Positions 9,343-17,728 of a stretch of DNA of 64,000 bases are shown here, piece after piece. Every line of letters begins with the position of its first letter. The first letter of the stretch is position 1. The position numbers and the translations under genes are program-made. This DNA is from an uncultured Pseudomonas sp. (lineage in GTDB: Bacteria; Pseudomonadota; Gammaproteobacteria; Pseudomonadales; Pseudomonadaceae). The notes beneath the pieces are model-generated. The model did no database searches and was not told the origin of the DNA. It saw nothing but the letters and a program-made list of their open reading frames with translations. The stretch spans positions 1-64,000 of the forward strand of contig NZ_CAMPHI010000026.1 in the NCBI RefSeq assembly GCF_946885955.1, read 5' to 3'.

Positions 9343-9447
9343 CGACTAGGGTTCCGGCCCGTTCGCAGCCTCAGGCACGGACGGGCGACTGGTCCGAGAG
9401 TTGGCGACCTCCTTCGAGGTTACACGGCGGGATAAAAGCCCGGGAGA
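9343..9447 (+). ncRNA. Guanidine-I riboswitch (ykkC class)
   Basis: The conserved ykkC aptamer segments are all present in order: ACTAGGGTTCCG (9345-9356), ACTGGTCCGAGAG (9388-9400), then ACACGG (9422-9427) and GGATAAAAGCCCGGGAGA near 9430-9447. This class binds guanidinium and turns genes on. It is followed by a small stem (9453-9457 with 9461-9465) and then the GGAGG ribosome site at 9503 of the ABC substrate-binding protein gene. No T-run terminator is seen, so control may be translational. Confidence 0.95.
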
Positions 9448-9513
9448 ACGCGCCCCTGAAAGGGGGAACCGCCGCGAACTCCTGCCCGCCCACTCTCGAT
9501 TTGGAGGTTCTTT

Positions 9514-10581
9514 ATGCGTATGCCCCGTCTGTGCTCCCTTCTCGCGGCCGGCCTTGCTGCCGCCATCAGCCTCAACGGCCACGCGGCCGCCAAAACCGAC
9601 TTCAGTGTGTGCTGGACCATTTACGCCGGCTGGATGCCCTGGGAATACGGCCAAGCCGAAGGCATCGTCGAGAAATGGGCGAAAAAGTACGACATCAATA
9701 TCGATGTGGTGCAGATCAACGACTACGTCGAATCGATCAACCAGTACAGCGCCGGCCAGTTCGATGGCTGCACCATGACCAATATGGACGCGCTGACCAT
9801 CCCGGCGGCTGGGGGCATCGACTCTACCGCGCTGATCATCGGCGACTTCTCCAACGGCAACGACGGTGTGGTGGTCAAGGGCGAGAACAAGACCCTGGCC
9901 GACCTCAAGGGCCAGCCGGTCAACCTGGTTGAGCTGTCCGTCTCCCATTACCTGCTCGCCCGAGGCCTGGAAAGCGTCGGCCTGAGCGAGAAGGACCTGA
10001 GCGTGGTCAACACCTCGGATGCCGATCTGGTGGCCGCCTTCGCCACCGATGATGTCAAGGCCGTCACCACCTGGAACCCGCTGCTGGCGGAAGTCGAAGC
10101 GACTCCGGGCGTGACCAAGGTGTTCGACTCCAGCCAGATCCCCGGCGAAATCATCGACCTGATGGTGGTCAACAGCGACACCCTCAAGGACAACCCGGCC
10201 TTCGGCAAGGCGCTGGCCGGCGCCTGGTACGAAATCATGGCGACCATGAGCGCCGACAACGCCGCCGGCAAGGCTGCCCGCGAGCACATGGCCAAGGCCT
10301 CAGGCACCGATCTGGCCGGCTACGAAGCGCAATTGGCGGCAACCAAGATGTTCTATGCGGCCAAGGACGCCGTGGCCTTCGCCACCAGCCCGGCGCTGCC
10401 GACCACCATGAGCAAGGTCGCGGCCTTCTCCCACAGCCACGGCCTGCTCGGCGAAGGCGCGGCGAACGCCGAAGCCATCGGCATGAGCTTCGCCAAGGGC
10501 GTAACCACCGGCGACCAGGGCAACCTCAAGCTGCGTTTCGATCCGAGCTATATGCAGATGGCGGCCGACGGAAAGCTGTAA
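9514..10581 (+). CDS. Guanidine/urea ABC transporter, periplasmic substrate-binding protein
   Basis: The protein has 355 residues with a Sec signal peptide (about 1-26, ending HAAA). The body is the NrtA/SsuA/TauA type of solute-binding fold, matching the group named urea ABC transporter substrate-binding protein that accompanies urea carboxylase genes. The preceding guanidine-I riboswitch and the downstream carboxylase make guanidine (or a derivative) the likely ligand; that is inference. GGAGG lies seven bases before the ATG. It is the first gene of the operon, with the permease and ATPase following. Confidence 0.9.
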   Translation: MRMPRLCSLLAAGLAAAISLNGHAAAKTDFSVCWTIYAGWMPWEYGQAEGIVEKWAKKYDINIDVVQINDYVESINQYSAGQFDGCTMTNMDALTIPAAGGIDSTALIIGDFSNGNDGVVVKGENKTLADLKGQPVNLVELSVSHYLLARGLESVGLSEKDLSVVNTSDADLVAAFATDDVKAVTTWNPLLAEVEATPGVTKVFDSSQIPGEIIDLMVVNSDTLKDNPAFGKALAGAWYEIMATMSADNAAGKAAREHMAKASGTDLAGYEAQLAATKMFYAAKDAVAFATSPALPTTMSKVAAFSHSHGLLGEGAANAEAIGMSFAKGVTTGDQGNLKLRFDPSYMQMAADGKL

Positions 10582-10613
10582 CCGAGCGCCTTCGCGTAAA
10601 CGGCCTCGAGCAG

Positions 10614-10684
10614 GGTGGATGACGCTTCAGCCATTCACCACCACGCGGCCTCATGGTGGATGAAAAAAGCGTCATCCACCCTAC
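10614..10684. repeat. Inverted pair of REP hairpins (GGTGGATG family)
   Basis: The forward copy is at 10614-10639 (stem GGTGGATG with CATTCACC, loop ACGCTTCAGC). The reverse copy is at 10655-10684 (GTAG head, stem GGTGGATG with CATCCACC, loop beginning ACGCTT). They face each other inside the operon between the binding protein and permease genes. Confidence 0.85.
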
Positions 10685-10715
10685 GCACAACAAAGCGGCT
10701 ACACGAGTAATTGCC

Positions 10716-11531
10716 ATGCGCCTGATCAACCGACACCCGGACCGCAGCGGTCGTCTGCTGCTGATCCTGCTGCCCTTCGCCCTGCTGCTGTTCGCCTACT
10801 TCACCGGTTCGGCGCAGCGCCTGGCGGAGAACCCCAACGACAAGCTGCTGCCGAGCGCCAGCCAGATGGCGGCGGCAGTCGACCGTCTGGCCTTCACCGA
10901 GGACAAACGCAGCGGCAACTACCTGTTCTGGCAGGACACCGGCGCTAGCCTCAAACGCCTGGCCATGGGTCTCGGCATCGCGGCGCTGGCGGGGCTGTGC
11001 CTGGGCATCGCCGCCGGCACCCTGCCCTTGTTCAGCGCACCGCTTTCGCCGCTGCTCACGGTGCTGTCGATGGTGCCGCCGCTGGCGATATTGCCGGTAC
11101 TGTTTATCGCCTTCGGCCTCGGCGAATTATCCAAGGTGATGTTGATCGTGGTAGGCGTGACCCCGGTGCTGGCCCGCGATCTGGAACAGCGCGCCCGCGA
11201 AATCCCGCCGGAACTGCTGATCAAGGCGCAAACCCTCGGCGCCACCACCTGGACCCTGATTCTGCGGGTGGTGCTGCCGCATCTGCTGCCGCGCCTGCTG
11301 ATCGCCCTGCGCCTGGTGCTCGGCTCGGCCTGGCTGTTCCTGATCGCCGCCGAAGCCATCGCCAGCACCGACGGCCTCGGCTACCGGATCTTCCTGGTAC
11401 GCCGCTATATGGCGATGGACGTGATCCTGCCCTATGTGGCCTGGATCACCCTGCTCGCCTGGCTGATGGACCTGAGCCTGCGTCAGCTCGCCCGGCTGTG
11501 CTTCCCCTGGTACGAGGGGGCCAAGGCATGA
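10716..11531 (+). CDS. Guanidine/urea ABC transporter, permease
   Basis: The protein has 271 residues with about six hydrophobic segments, the first near residues 12-30. It is a binding-protein-dependent inner-membrane component of the SsuC/NrtB/TauC type; the family loop signature is visible around EQRAREIPPELLIKAQTLGA. The ATG at 10716 is chosen because the longer frame back to 10653 would run into the REP hairpin. It overlaps the ATPase gene by ATGA, so the two are translationally coupled. It forms the membrane pore of the importer fed by the protein encoded at 9514. Confidence 0.9.
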   Translation: MRLINRHPDRSGRLLLILLPFALLLFAYFTGSAQRLAENPNDKLLPSASQMAAAVDRLAFTEDKRSGNYLFWQDTGASLKRLAMGLGIAALAGLCLGIAAGTLPLFSAPLSPLLTVLSMVPPLAILPVLFIAFGLGELSKVMLIVVGVTPVLARDLEQRAREIPPELLIKAQTLGATTWTLILRVVLPHLLPRLLIALRLVLGSAWLFLIAAEAIASTDGLGYRIFLVRRYMAMDVILPYVAWITLLAWLMDLSLRQLARLCFPWYEGAKA

Positions 11532-12331
11532 GCGATAAAACAAGCAGCGCCTTCATTCAGGTGAAAAACGTCTGGCAGGAATACGGCGACCAGGTCGTGC
11601 TCGAACGCCTCAACCTGAATATCGACGAAGGCGAATTCTGCACCCTGGTCGGCGCCTCCGGCTGCGGCAAATCGACCTTTCTGCGCCTGCTGCTGGGCCA
11701 GGAGCGTGCCAGCCGCGGGCAGATTCTGCTGGCCGGCGAGCCCCTGACCGCCGAGCCGGACGCCAGTCGCGGCGTGGTGTTCCAGCGCTACTCGGTGTTC
11801 CCGCACCTGAGCGTGCTGGACAACGTCGCCATCGGCCTGGAACTGCCGCGCTCGAAGTTGTTGGGCCGGCTATTCGGCCGCGCCAAGAGCGACGCCCGCG
11901 ACCAGGCAGCGCATATGCTGAGCAAAGTCGGTCTCGCCCACGCCCTGGATAAATACCCGGCGCAGCTGTCCGGTGGCATGCAGCAGCGCCTGGCGATCGC
12001 CCAGGCGTTGATCATGAAACCGCGCGTGCTGCTGCTCGACGAGCCGTTCGGTGCTCTCGACCCGGGTATCCGCAAGGATATGCACGCCCTGCTGCTGGAA
12101 CTGTGGAACGAAACCAAGCTGACCGTATTTATGGTCACTCACGACCTTGCCGAGGGCTTCAGCCTGGGCACGCGCATCCTGGTCTTCGACAAGGTGCGCC
12201 TCGACCCACAGGCGCCCAACGCCTACGGCGCGCGCATCACCTACGACATCCCCCTGAACGGCGAGCGCCGTGCGGCCGCGCTGCCGGCGCTCGCCGCCCG
12301 TCTGCAACCCCATCTGCAAGGAGCCTTGTAA
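11528..12331 (+). CDS. Guanidine/urea ABC transporter, ATP-binding protein
   Basis: The protein has 267 residues. Walker A GASGCGKS, signature LSGGMQQR, Walker B LLLDEP and the switch His in VTHD are all intact. It belongs to the nitrate/sulfonate/taurine importer ATPase group (SsuB/NrtD type). It starts inside the permease stop (ATGA) and ends overlapping the next start (TAATG). It powers uptake for the riboswitch-controlled operon. The substrate is inferred from context. Confidence 0.93.
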   Translation: MSDKTSSAFIQVKNVWQEYGDQVVLERLNLNIDEGEFCTLVGASGCGKSTFLRLLLGQERASRGQILLAGEPLTAEPDASRGVVFQRYSVFPHLSVLDNVAIGLELPRSKLLGRLFGRAKSDARDQAAHMLSKVGLAHALDKYPAQLSGGMQQRLAIAQALIMKPRVLLLDEPFGALDPGIRKDMHALLLELWNETKLTVFMVTHDLAEGFSLGTRILVFDKVRLDPQAPNAYGARITYDIPLNGERRAAALPALAARLQPHLQGAL

Positions 12332-13059
12332 TGACGGCCTCATTGACCCTGCGCCCGACCCTGTACGAAGAACTCGTACCCGGCGGCGGTCACACCTCCT
12401 TCGTGCTCAAGCGCGGCCAATTGCTGCGCATCACCGATATCGAAGGCGGCGCCAACGTCAGCCTGCTGCTGCTCAACGCCGCGGAAAAGAGCGAGCGCCT
12501 CAACCTGCCGGACACACTCAAGTGCCAGCACACCGCCAAGCTCACTGCCGGCCACTGCCTGTATTCGGATATGGGTCGCGTGCTTGCTGCGATCACCACC
12601 GATACCTGCGGCTGGCACGACAGTTTCGGCGGCGTATTGAACGCCGAGGAAGTAGCCGAGAAGTACGGCCAGGGACGCTATCAGGAACTGCGCAACGGCT
12701 TCTTCCGCAACGGCGTGGACAACCTGCTGGTGGAAATGGGCAAGTGGAACCTCAATCTGCAGGACCTGCTGATGTGCCTGAACCTGTTCAGCAAGGTGAC
12801 GGTGGATAGGGACGGCGGCTTCCAGTTCCAGCCCGGTAATTCCAAGGCCGGCGACTACATCGAGCTGTACGCGCCTATGGATACCCTGGTGGTGCTCAGC
12901 GCCCTGCAACACCCCATGGACCCCGCCCCCGAATACGCGCCCAAACCGGTGCAGCTGTCCTGGCACGCGGTGGCCAGCGACGGCATCAGCGTGCTCTGCC
13001 GCAGCTCGCGGCCGGAGAACGCGCGCGGTTTCCACAACACCGAACGTCTGTATATCTAA
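12331..13059 (+). CDS. Urea carboxylase-associated protein 2 (carboxyguanidine deiminase subunit)
   Basis: The protein has 242 residues of the DUF1989 family. It matches the longer of the two urea carboxylase-associated proteins that always occur side by side. In guanidine-degrading bacteria these two proteins form carboxyguanidine deiminase (CgdAB), which turns carboxyguanidine into allophanate and ammonia. The conserved cysteine-histidine patches (LKCQHTAK near residue 68 and [11 protein letters not shown] near 90) are likely metal or catalytic sites. AAGGAG precedes the ATG, which overlaps the ATPase stop by one base. Which gene is cgdA and which cgdB I cannot state with certainty. Confidence 0.9.
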   Translation: MTASLTLRPTLYEELVPGGGHTSFVLKRGQLLRITDIEGGANVSLLLLNAAEKSERLNLPDTLKCQHTAKLTAGHCLYSDMGRVLAAITTDTCGWHDSFGGVLNAEEVAEKYGQGRYQELRNGFFRNGVDNLLVEMGKWNLNLQDLLMCLNLFSKVTVDRDGGFQFQPGNSKAGDYIELYAPMDTLVVLSALQHPMDPAPEYAPKPVQLSWHAVASDGISVLCRSSRPENARGFHNTERLYI

Positions 13060-13070
13060 GGGCGGCCAAG

Positions 13071-13706
13071 ATGACTCTTATCCACAGCGACAAGCACCCC
13101 GAGGCCGCCAGCTACCGCGCCACCATCGGCGCTGGCGAACCCTTTCTCTGCGAAGTGAAGGCAGGGCAAACCCTGCGCCTGCTCGATCTGGAAGGCAACC
13201 AGGCGGTCGATACCCTGTTCTACAACGCGCGCAATCCACGCGAGCGCTACGACCCGCAGCGCACGCTGCGCAAGCAGAACAGCGTCTACCTGACCACCGG
13301 CACGGTGCTCTACTCCAACCTCGGCAACCCGCTGCTGAGCATCGTCGCCGACACCTGCGGCCGTCACGACACCCTCGGCGGCGCCTGCGCCCAGGAAAGC
13401 AACACGGTGCGCTACGCCCTGGACAAGCGCTATATGCACAGCTGCCGCGACAACTTCCTGCGCGCCAGCCTGCACGACGGCCGCCTGAACAAGGCCGACA
13501 TCGGCGCCAATATCAACTTCTTTATGAACGTGCCGGTGACACCGGAGGGCGGTCTGACCTTCGAAGACGGCATCTCCGCACCCGGCAAATATGTCGAGCT
13601 GCTCGCGCATATGGACGTGATCGTACTGATCTCCAACTGCCCGCAGCTGAACAACCCCTGCAACGGCTACAACCCGACCCCCGCCGAGGTGCTGGTGTGG
13701 GATTGA
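13071..13706 (+). CDS. Urea carboxylase-associated protein 1 (carboxyguanidine deiminase subunit)
   Basis: The protein has 211 residues and is the shorter DUF1989 partner of the preceding gene. It shares the layout ([14 protein letters not shown], then [11 protein letters not shown], then [11 protein letters not shown]). Together they are expected to act as carboxyguanidine deiminase, the step between the carboxylase and allophanate hydrolase. It starts 11 bases after the partner's stop. Some conserved positions differ between the two (HDS versus HDT; QHTAK versus KQNS), consistent with two unlike subunits. Confidence 0.9.
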   Translation: MTLIHSDKHPEAASYRATIGAGEPFLCEVKAGQTLRLLDLEGNQAVDTLFYNARNPRERYDPQRTLRKQNSVYLTTGTVLYSNLGNPLLSIVADTCGRHDTLGGACAQESNTVRYALDKRYMHSCRDNFLRASLHDGRLNKADIGANINFFMNVPVTPEGGLTFEDGISAPGKYVELLAHMDVIVLISNCPQLNNPCNGYNPTPAEVLVWD

Positions 13707-13735
13707 AAGCCGACATCTAAACAACCCGCTTGTCT

Positions 13736-13758
13736 CCCCTCTCCCCCCGGGAGAGGGG
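13736..13758. repeat. Palindromic repeat in the operon gap
   Basis: A perfect 10-bp stem CCCCTCTCCC / GGGAGAGGGG has a 3-base loop and is followed by CCGGGGGTGAGGG. This is a widespread intergenic element of proteobacterial genomes. It lies just upstream of the guanidine-II riboswitch and may slow or end transcripts. Confidence 0.75.
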
Positions 13759-13832
13759 CCGGGGGTGAGGGAAGCAGGCCCAACACAACACTAAAGGCGC
13801 CTTTCCCAAAAGGGAGAGGGAACTGAATGCCC

Positions 13833-13879
13833 CACCCCGGACGACCGGGGTGCAGACCGAATACCGCGGGACGGCCCGC
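13833..13879 (+). ncRNA. Guanidine-II riboswitch (mini-ykkC)
   Basis: There are two hairpins with ACGR loops, the hallmark of this class. The first is a perfect 8-bp stem 13833-13840 / 13845-13852 with loop ACGA. The second is a perfect 5-bp stem 13866-13870 / 13875-13879 with loop ACGG. The linker is 13 bases. The ribosome site GAGGG lies about 11 bases after the second hairpin, directly before the carboxylase ATG, as expected for translational control by guanidinium. Confidence 0.93.
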
Positions 13880-13902
13880 TTTCCCTTTCGAGGGTTTTGC
13901 TG

Positions 13903-16900
13903 ATGTTCACCAAACTGCTGATCGCCAACCGCGGCGCTATTGCCTGCCGCATTCTGCGCACCCTGCATGCACTTGAAGTCAAAGGCGTGGCCGTGTACTC
14001 CGAGGCCGACGCCGCCAGCCTGCATATCCAGCAGGCGGACGAGGCCCATAGCCTCGGCGAAGGCCCGGCTGCCGGCACCTACCTGCAAGTCGAGAAGATT
14101 CTCGTCGTGGCCAAGCAAAGCGGCGCTACGGCGATCCACCCCGGTTACGGCTTTCTCTCGGAAAACGCCGCCTTCGCCGAAGCCTGCGAAGCGGCGGGTA
14201 TCGCCTTTGTCGGCCCGACGCCCGAACAGCTGCGGGTGTTCGGCCTCAAGCACACCGCCCGCGCCCTGGCCAAACAGCATGGCGTACCGATGCTCGAAGG
14301 CACCGAGTTGCTGGAAAACCTCGACGCCGCGCTCAGTGCTGGCGAGCAGGTTGGCTACCCGGTGATGCTGAAAAGCACCGCCGGCGGTGGCGGTATCGGC
14401 ATGCGCGTATGTAACGACGTCGGCGAACTGAGCGAAGCCTTCGAAGCGGTCAAGCGCCTGGGGCAGAACAACTTCAGCGACAGCGGCGTGTTTATCGAAA
14501 AATACATCCAACGCGCCCGTCATCTGGAAGTGCAGGTATTCGGCGATGGTCAAGGCGAAGTCCTCGCCCTTGGCGTGCGCGACTGCTCGGTGCAACGGCG
14601 CAACCAGAAGGTGCTGGAAGAAACCCCGGCGCCGAATCTACCGGCCGGCATGGCCGAAGAACTCTGCGCGGCGGCGATCCAGCTGGCCAAGGCGGTCAGT
14701 TACCGCAGCGCCGGCACCGTGGAATTCGTCTACGACAGCGAAGCCGCACGCTTCTACTTTTTAGAGGTGAACACCCGCTTGCAGGTTGAGCACGGCGTCA
14801 CCGAACAGGTTTGGGGCGTCGATCTGGTGCGCTGGATGATCGAACTGGCGGCCGGCGATCTGGCCCCGTTAAGCGAACTGGCGAAGACGCTAAAACCCAG
14901 CGGCCATGCCATTCAGGCTCGGCTGTATGCCGAAGACCCGGGCCGGGATTTTCAGCCCAGCCCCGGCCTGCTGACAGCCGTGCAGTTCCCGCCCACCGAC
15001 GGCAAAGCCCTGCGCATCGACACCTGGGTCGAGGCCGGCTGCGAAATCCCGCCGTACTTCGACCCGATGATCGCCAAACTTATCACCTGGGCACCGACTC
15101 GCGATTCAGCCAGCGCCGCGCTCGATCAGGCCCTGGCCGATAGCGTGCTCTACGGCGTGGAAAGCAACCGCGACTACCTGCGGCAGATACTCAAAGATGC
15201 ACCCTTCGCCAGCGGCAATCCCTGGACCCGCTGCCTGGAGAACTTGAGCTACCAAGCCACCACCTTCGAAGTGCTTAGCGCCGGCACCCAGACCACCGTG
15301 CAGGACTTCCCCGGTCGCCTCGGTTACTGGGCCGTCGGCGTACCGCCATCCGGGCCGATGGACGATCGCGCGCTGCGCCTGGGCAACCGCCTGCTGGGTA
15401 ACGAGCAAGGCGCCGCCGCCCTGGAAATCACCATGAGCGGGCCGACGCTGCGCTTCAACACCGACGCGGTAGTGGCGGTGACCGGCGCGCCTATTCCGCT
15501 GAGCGTCAACGGCGTCGAGCAACCACTGAATTCCGCGCTGCTGATCAAGGCCGGTAGCACCCTCAGCCTCGGCACTATCCAGGGCGCGGGTGCACGCAGC
15601 TATTTGTGTCTGCGCGGCGGCCTACAAGTACCGGACTACCTCGGCAGCAAAAGCACCTTTACCCTCGGCCAATTCGGTGGTCATGGCGGCCGCGCGTTGC
15701 GCGCCGGCGATGTGCTGCATCTTCCACCTCTCGCCGATATCAATGCCGGCGCGCAGCTACCGGTCGAACTCTGCGCCGAACTGCCCACCGTACGCGAAAT
15801 CCGCGTGATCTACGGCCCCCACGGCGCGCCGGAATATTTCACCCCGGCGTATATCGAGACCTTCTTCGCCACCGCCTGGGAAGTGCATTTCAACTCCAGC
15901 CGCACCGGCGTGCGCCTGATCGGGCCGAAACCGGAATGGGTGCGCGACAGCGGCGGCGAGGCCGGCCTGCACCCCTCGAATATCCATGACAACCCCTACG
16001 CCATCGGTGCGGTGGATTTCACCGGCGACATGCCGGTAATCCTCGGCCCGGACGGACCGAGCCTGGGCGGATTTGTTTGCCCGGTGACCATTATCGAGGC
16101 GGATTTGTGGCAACTCGGGCAGCTTAAGGCGGGGGATAAGGTGCGCTTTGCTCCAGTCAGCATCGAAGCCGCCCGGCAATTGGCCAAAACCAAAAACCTC
16201 GAGTGCGCGAGCCTTCGTAGGAGCGGCCTTGGCCGCGATCAAATCAACAACCCAATCGCGGCCAAGGCCGCTCCTATACAAGAAAACGCCCTCACCTCCC
16301 CTATCGTTCTGGATATCGGCGAAGCGGATAAACGCCTGGTCGCGCGCCTGTCCGGCGATACCCACCTGCTGCTGGAAATCGGTGCAGCGGAACTGGATCT
16401 GGTGCTGCGCTTTCGCGGCCATGCGCTGATGCAGGCGCTTGAGGCCAAGCAGCTCAACGGGGTCATCGACCTGACGCCCGGCATCCGCTCATTGCAGGTG
16501 CACTACCAGCCGGAAACCCTGTCGCTGGCCAATCTGCTGGCCGTGATCGTCGGTGAATGGGATGCGGTGTGCGCCGCGCGAGACCTCAAGGTGCCCTCGC
16601 GCATCGTGCATTTACCGCTGTCCTGGGACGATCCGGCCTGCCAGTTGGCAATCGAGAAATACATGATCACGGTGCGCAAGGACGCGCCCTGGTGCCCGAG
16701 CAATTTGGAATTTATCCGCCGCATCAACGACCTGCCCAACCTCGATGAGGTGTACAGAACTGTCTTTGAAGCCAGCTATCTGGTGATGGGCCTGGGCGAT
16801 GTGTATCTCGGCGCGCCGGTGGCCACTCCGCTGGACCCGCGGCATCGCCTGGTCACCACCAAATACAATCCGGCGCGTACCTGGACCGCGGAAAACTCGG

Positions 16901-17544
16901 TCGGCATCGGCGGCGCCTATATGTGCGTGTACGGCATGGAAGGCCCCGGCGGCTACCAGTTCGTCGGCCGCACCCTGCAGATGTGGAACCGCTACCGGGA
17001 GGTGGCGGCGTTCGATGGCAAGCCCTGGCTGCTGCGCTTCTTCGACCAGATCCGCTTCTATCCGGTATCCGCCGACGAGCTGCTGCGTATCCGCCGCGAC
17101 TTCCCGCTCGGCCGCTACCCACTGCGCATCGAGCACAGCGAGCTGGCACTTAACGACTACCAGGCCTTTCTCAACGAGGAAGCCGAAGGTATAGCCGCCT
17201 TCCGCGCCCAACAACGCGGCGCCTTCGATGCTGAGCGCCAGCGCTGGATCGAATCCGGCCAGGCGCATTTCGACAGCGAGGAGGTCGCCCCGGATCTGGG
17301 CGAAGACGCGCCGCTCGGCGCCGGCCAGCACGGCATAGAAAGCCATATCGCCGGCAACCTCTGGCAGGTGCAGGTGGAAGTCGGCGCGACGGTAAAGGCC
17401 GGCGATGTGCTGGTGATTCTCGAGTCGATGAAGATGGAGATCCCCCTGCTCGCGCCGCGCGATGGCGTGGTCAGCGAGGTGCGTGTGCAACCCGGCTCGC
17501 CAGTGCGCGCCGGCCAGCGCGTGGTGGTTTTGCAAGAGCCGTAG
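13903..17544 (+). CDS. Guanidine (urea) carboxylase, biotin-dependent
   Basis: The protein has 1213 residues. The order is biotin carboxylase (about 1-450, with TAGGGGIGM and EVNTRLQVEH), a KipA/AHS2-type domain (from VQDFPGRLGYW near 470), a KipI/AHS1-type domain (from about 800), and a C-terminal biotinyl domain with the ESMKME lysine. This is the urea carboxylase architecture. The two guanidine riboswitches and the deiminase genes point to guanidine as the true substrate. The start ATG follows GAGGG; an upstream TTG (13897) is less likely. Residues about 772-793, in the linker between the two Kip domains, are encoded by a REP pair inserted in frame (RRSGLGR ... AAKAAP). The stop codon lies in another REP head. 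Confidence 0.93.
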   Translation: MFTKLLIANRGAIACRILRTLHALEVKGVAVYSEADAASLHIQQADEAHSLGEGPAAGTYLQVEKILVVAKQSGATAIHPGYGFLSENAAFAEACEAAGIAFVGPTPEQLRVFGLKHTARALAKQHGVPMLEGTELLENLDAALSAGEQVGYPVMLKSTAGGGGIGMRVCNDVGELSEAFEAVKRLGQNNFSDSGVFIEKYIQRARHLEVQVFGDGQGEVLALGVRDCSVQRRNQKVLEETPAPNLPAGMAEELCAAAIQLAKAVSYRSAGTVEFVYDSEAARFYFLEVNTRLQVEHGVTEQVWGVDLVRWMIELAAGDLAPLSELAKTLKPSGHAIQARLYAEDPGRDFQPSPGLLTAVQFPPTDGKALRIDTWVEAGCEIPPYFDPMIAKLITWAPTRDSASAALDQALADSVLYGVESNRDYLRQILKDAPFASGNPWTRCLENLSYQATTFEVLSAGTQTTVQDFPGRLGYWAVGVPPSGPMDDRALRLGNRLLGNEQGAAALEITMSGPTLRFNTDAVVAVTGAPIPLSVNGVEQPLNSALLIKAGSTLSLGTIQGAGARSYLCLRGGLQVPDYLGSKSTFTLGQFGGHGGRALRAGDVLHLPPLADINAGAQLPVELCAELPTVREIRVIYGPHGAPEYFTPAYIETFFATAWEVHFNSSRTGVRLIGPKPEWVRDSGGEAGLHPSNIHDNPYAIGAVDFTGDMPVILGPDGPSLGGFVCPVTIIEADLWQLGQLKAGDKVRFAPVSIEAARQLAKTKNLECASLRRSGLGRDQINNPIAAKAAPIQENALTSPIVLDIGEADKRLVARLSGDTHLLLEIGAAELDLVLRFRGHALMQALEAKQLNGVIDLTPGIRSLQVHYQPETLSLANLLAVIVGEWDAVCAARDLKVPSRIVHLPLSWDDPACQLAIEKYMITVRKDAPWCPSNLEFIRRINDLPNLDEVYRTVFEASYLVMGLGDVYLGAPVATPLDPRHRLVTTKYNPARTWTAENSVGIGGAYMCVYGMEGPGGYQFVGRTLQMWNRYREVAAFDGKPWLLRFFDQIRFYPVSADELLRIRRDFPLGRYPLRIEHSELALNDYQAFLNEEAEGIAAFRAQQRGAFDAERQRWIESGQAHFDSEEVAPDLGEDAPLGAGQHGIESHIAGNLWQVQVEVGATVKAGDVLVILESMKMEIPLLAPRDGVVSEVRVQPGSPVRAGQRVVVLQEP
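16217..16278. repeat. REP pair inside the carboxylase gene, in frame
   Basis: The forward unit 16217-16238 (GTAGGAGCGGCC TT GGCCGC GA) faces an inverted unit 16256-16278 across 17 bases. It is the same family as the pair in lhr. It is read as RRSGLGR and AAKAAP in the protein without a stop. Confidence 0.93.
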
Positions 17545-17696
17545 GGTGGATCACGCTTCACCGATCCACCAACCGGGCCCACCGCCCTGATCGCGATACT
17601 CGAACATCGACGGTGGATGGATAAAGCGCCGGCTACGCGCCCCGATCCACCCGACGACCTCTCACCGTAGGGTGGGTCACGCTTCATCGACCCACC
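17541..17696. repeat. Cluster of REP hairpins between carboxylase and atzF
   Basis: Forward copies are at 17541-17570 (stem GGTGGATC / GATCCACC) and 17667-17696 (GGTGGGTC / GACCCACC), both with a GTAG head and loop ACGCTTCAYC. A degenerate reverse copy with a longer loop lies at 17612-17651. The A-T to G-C change in the stem is compensatory. The TAG of the first head is the carboxylase stop codon. Confidence 0.9.
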
Positions 17697-17728
17697 AAGC
17701 GGACTCGCAATAAACGAGGAAGCCTGAC

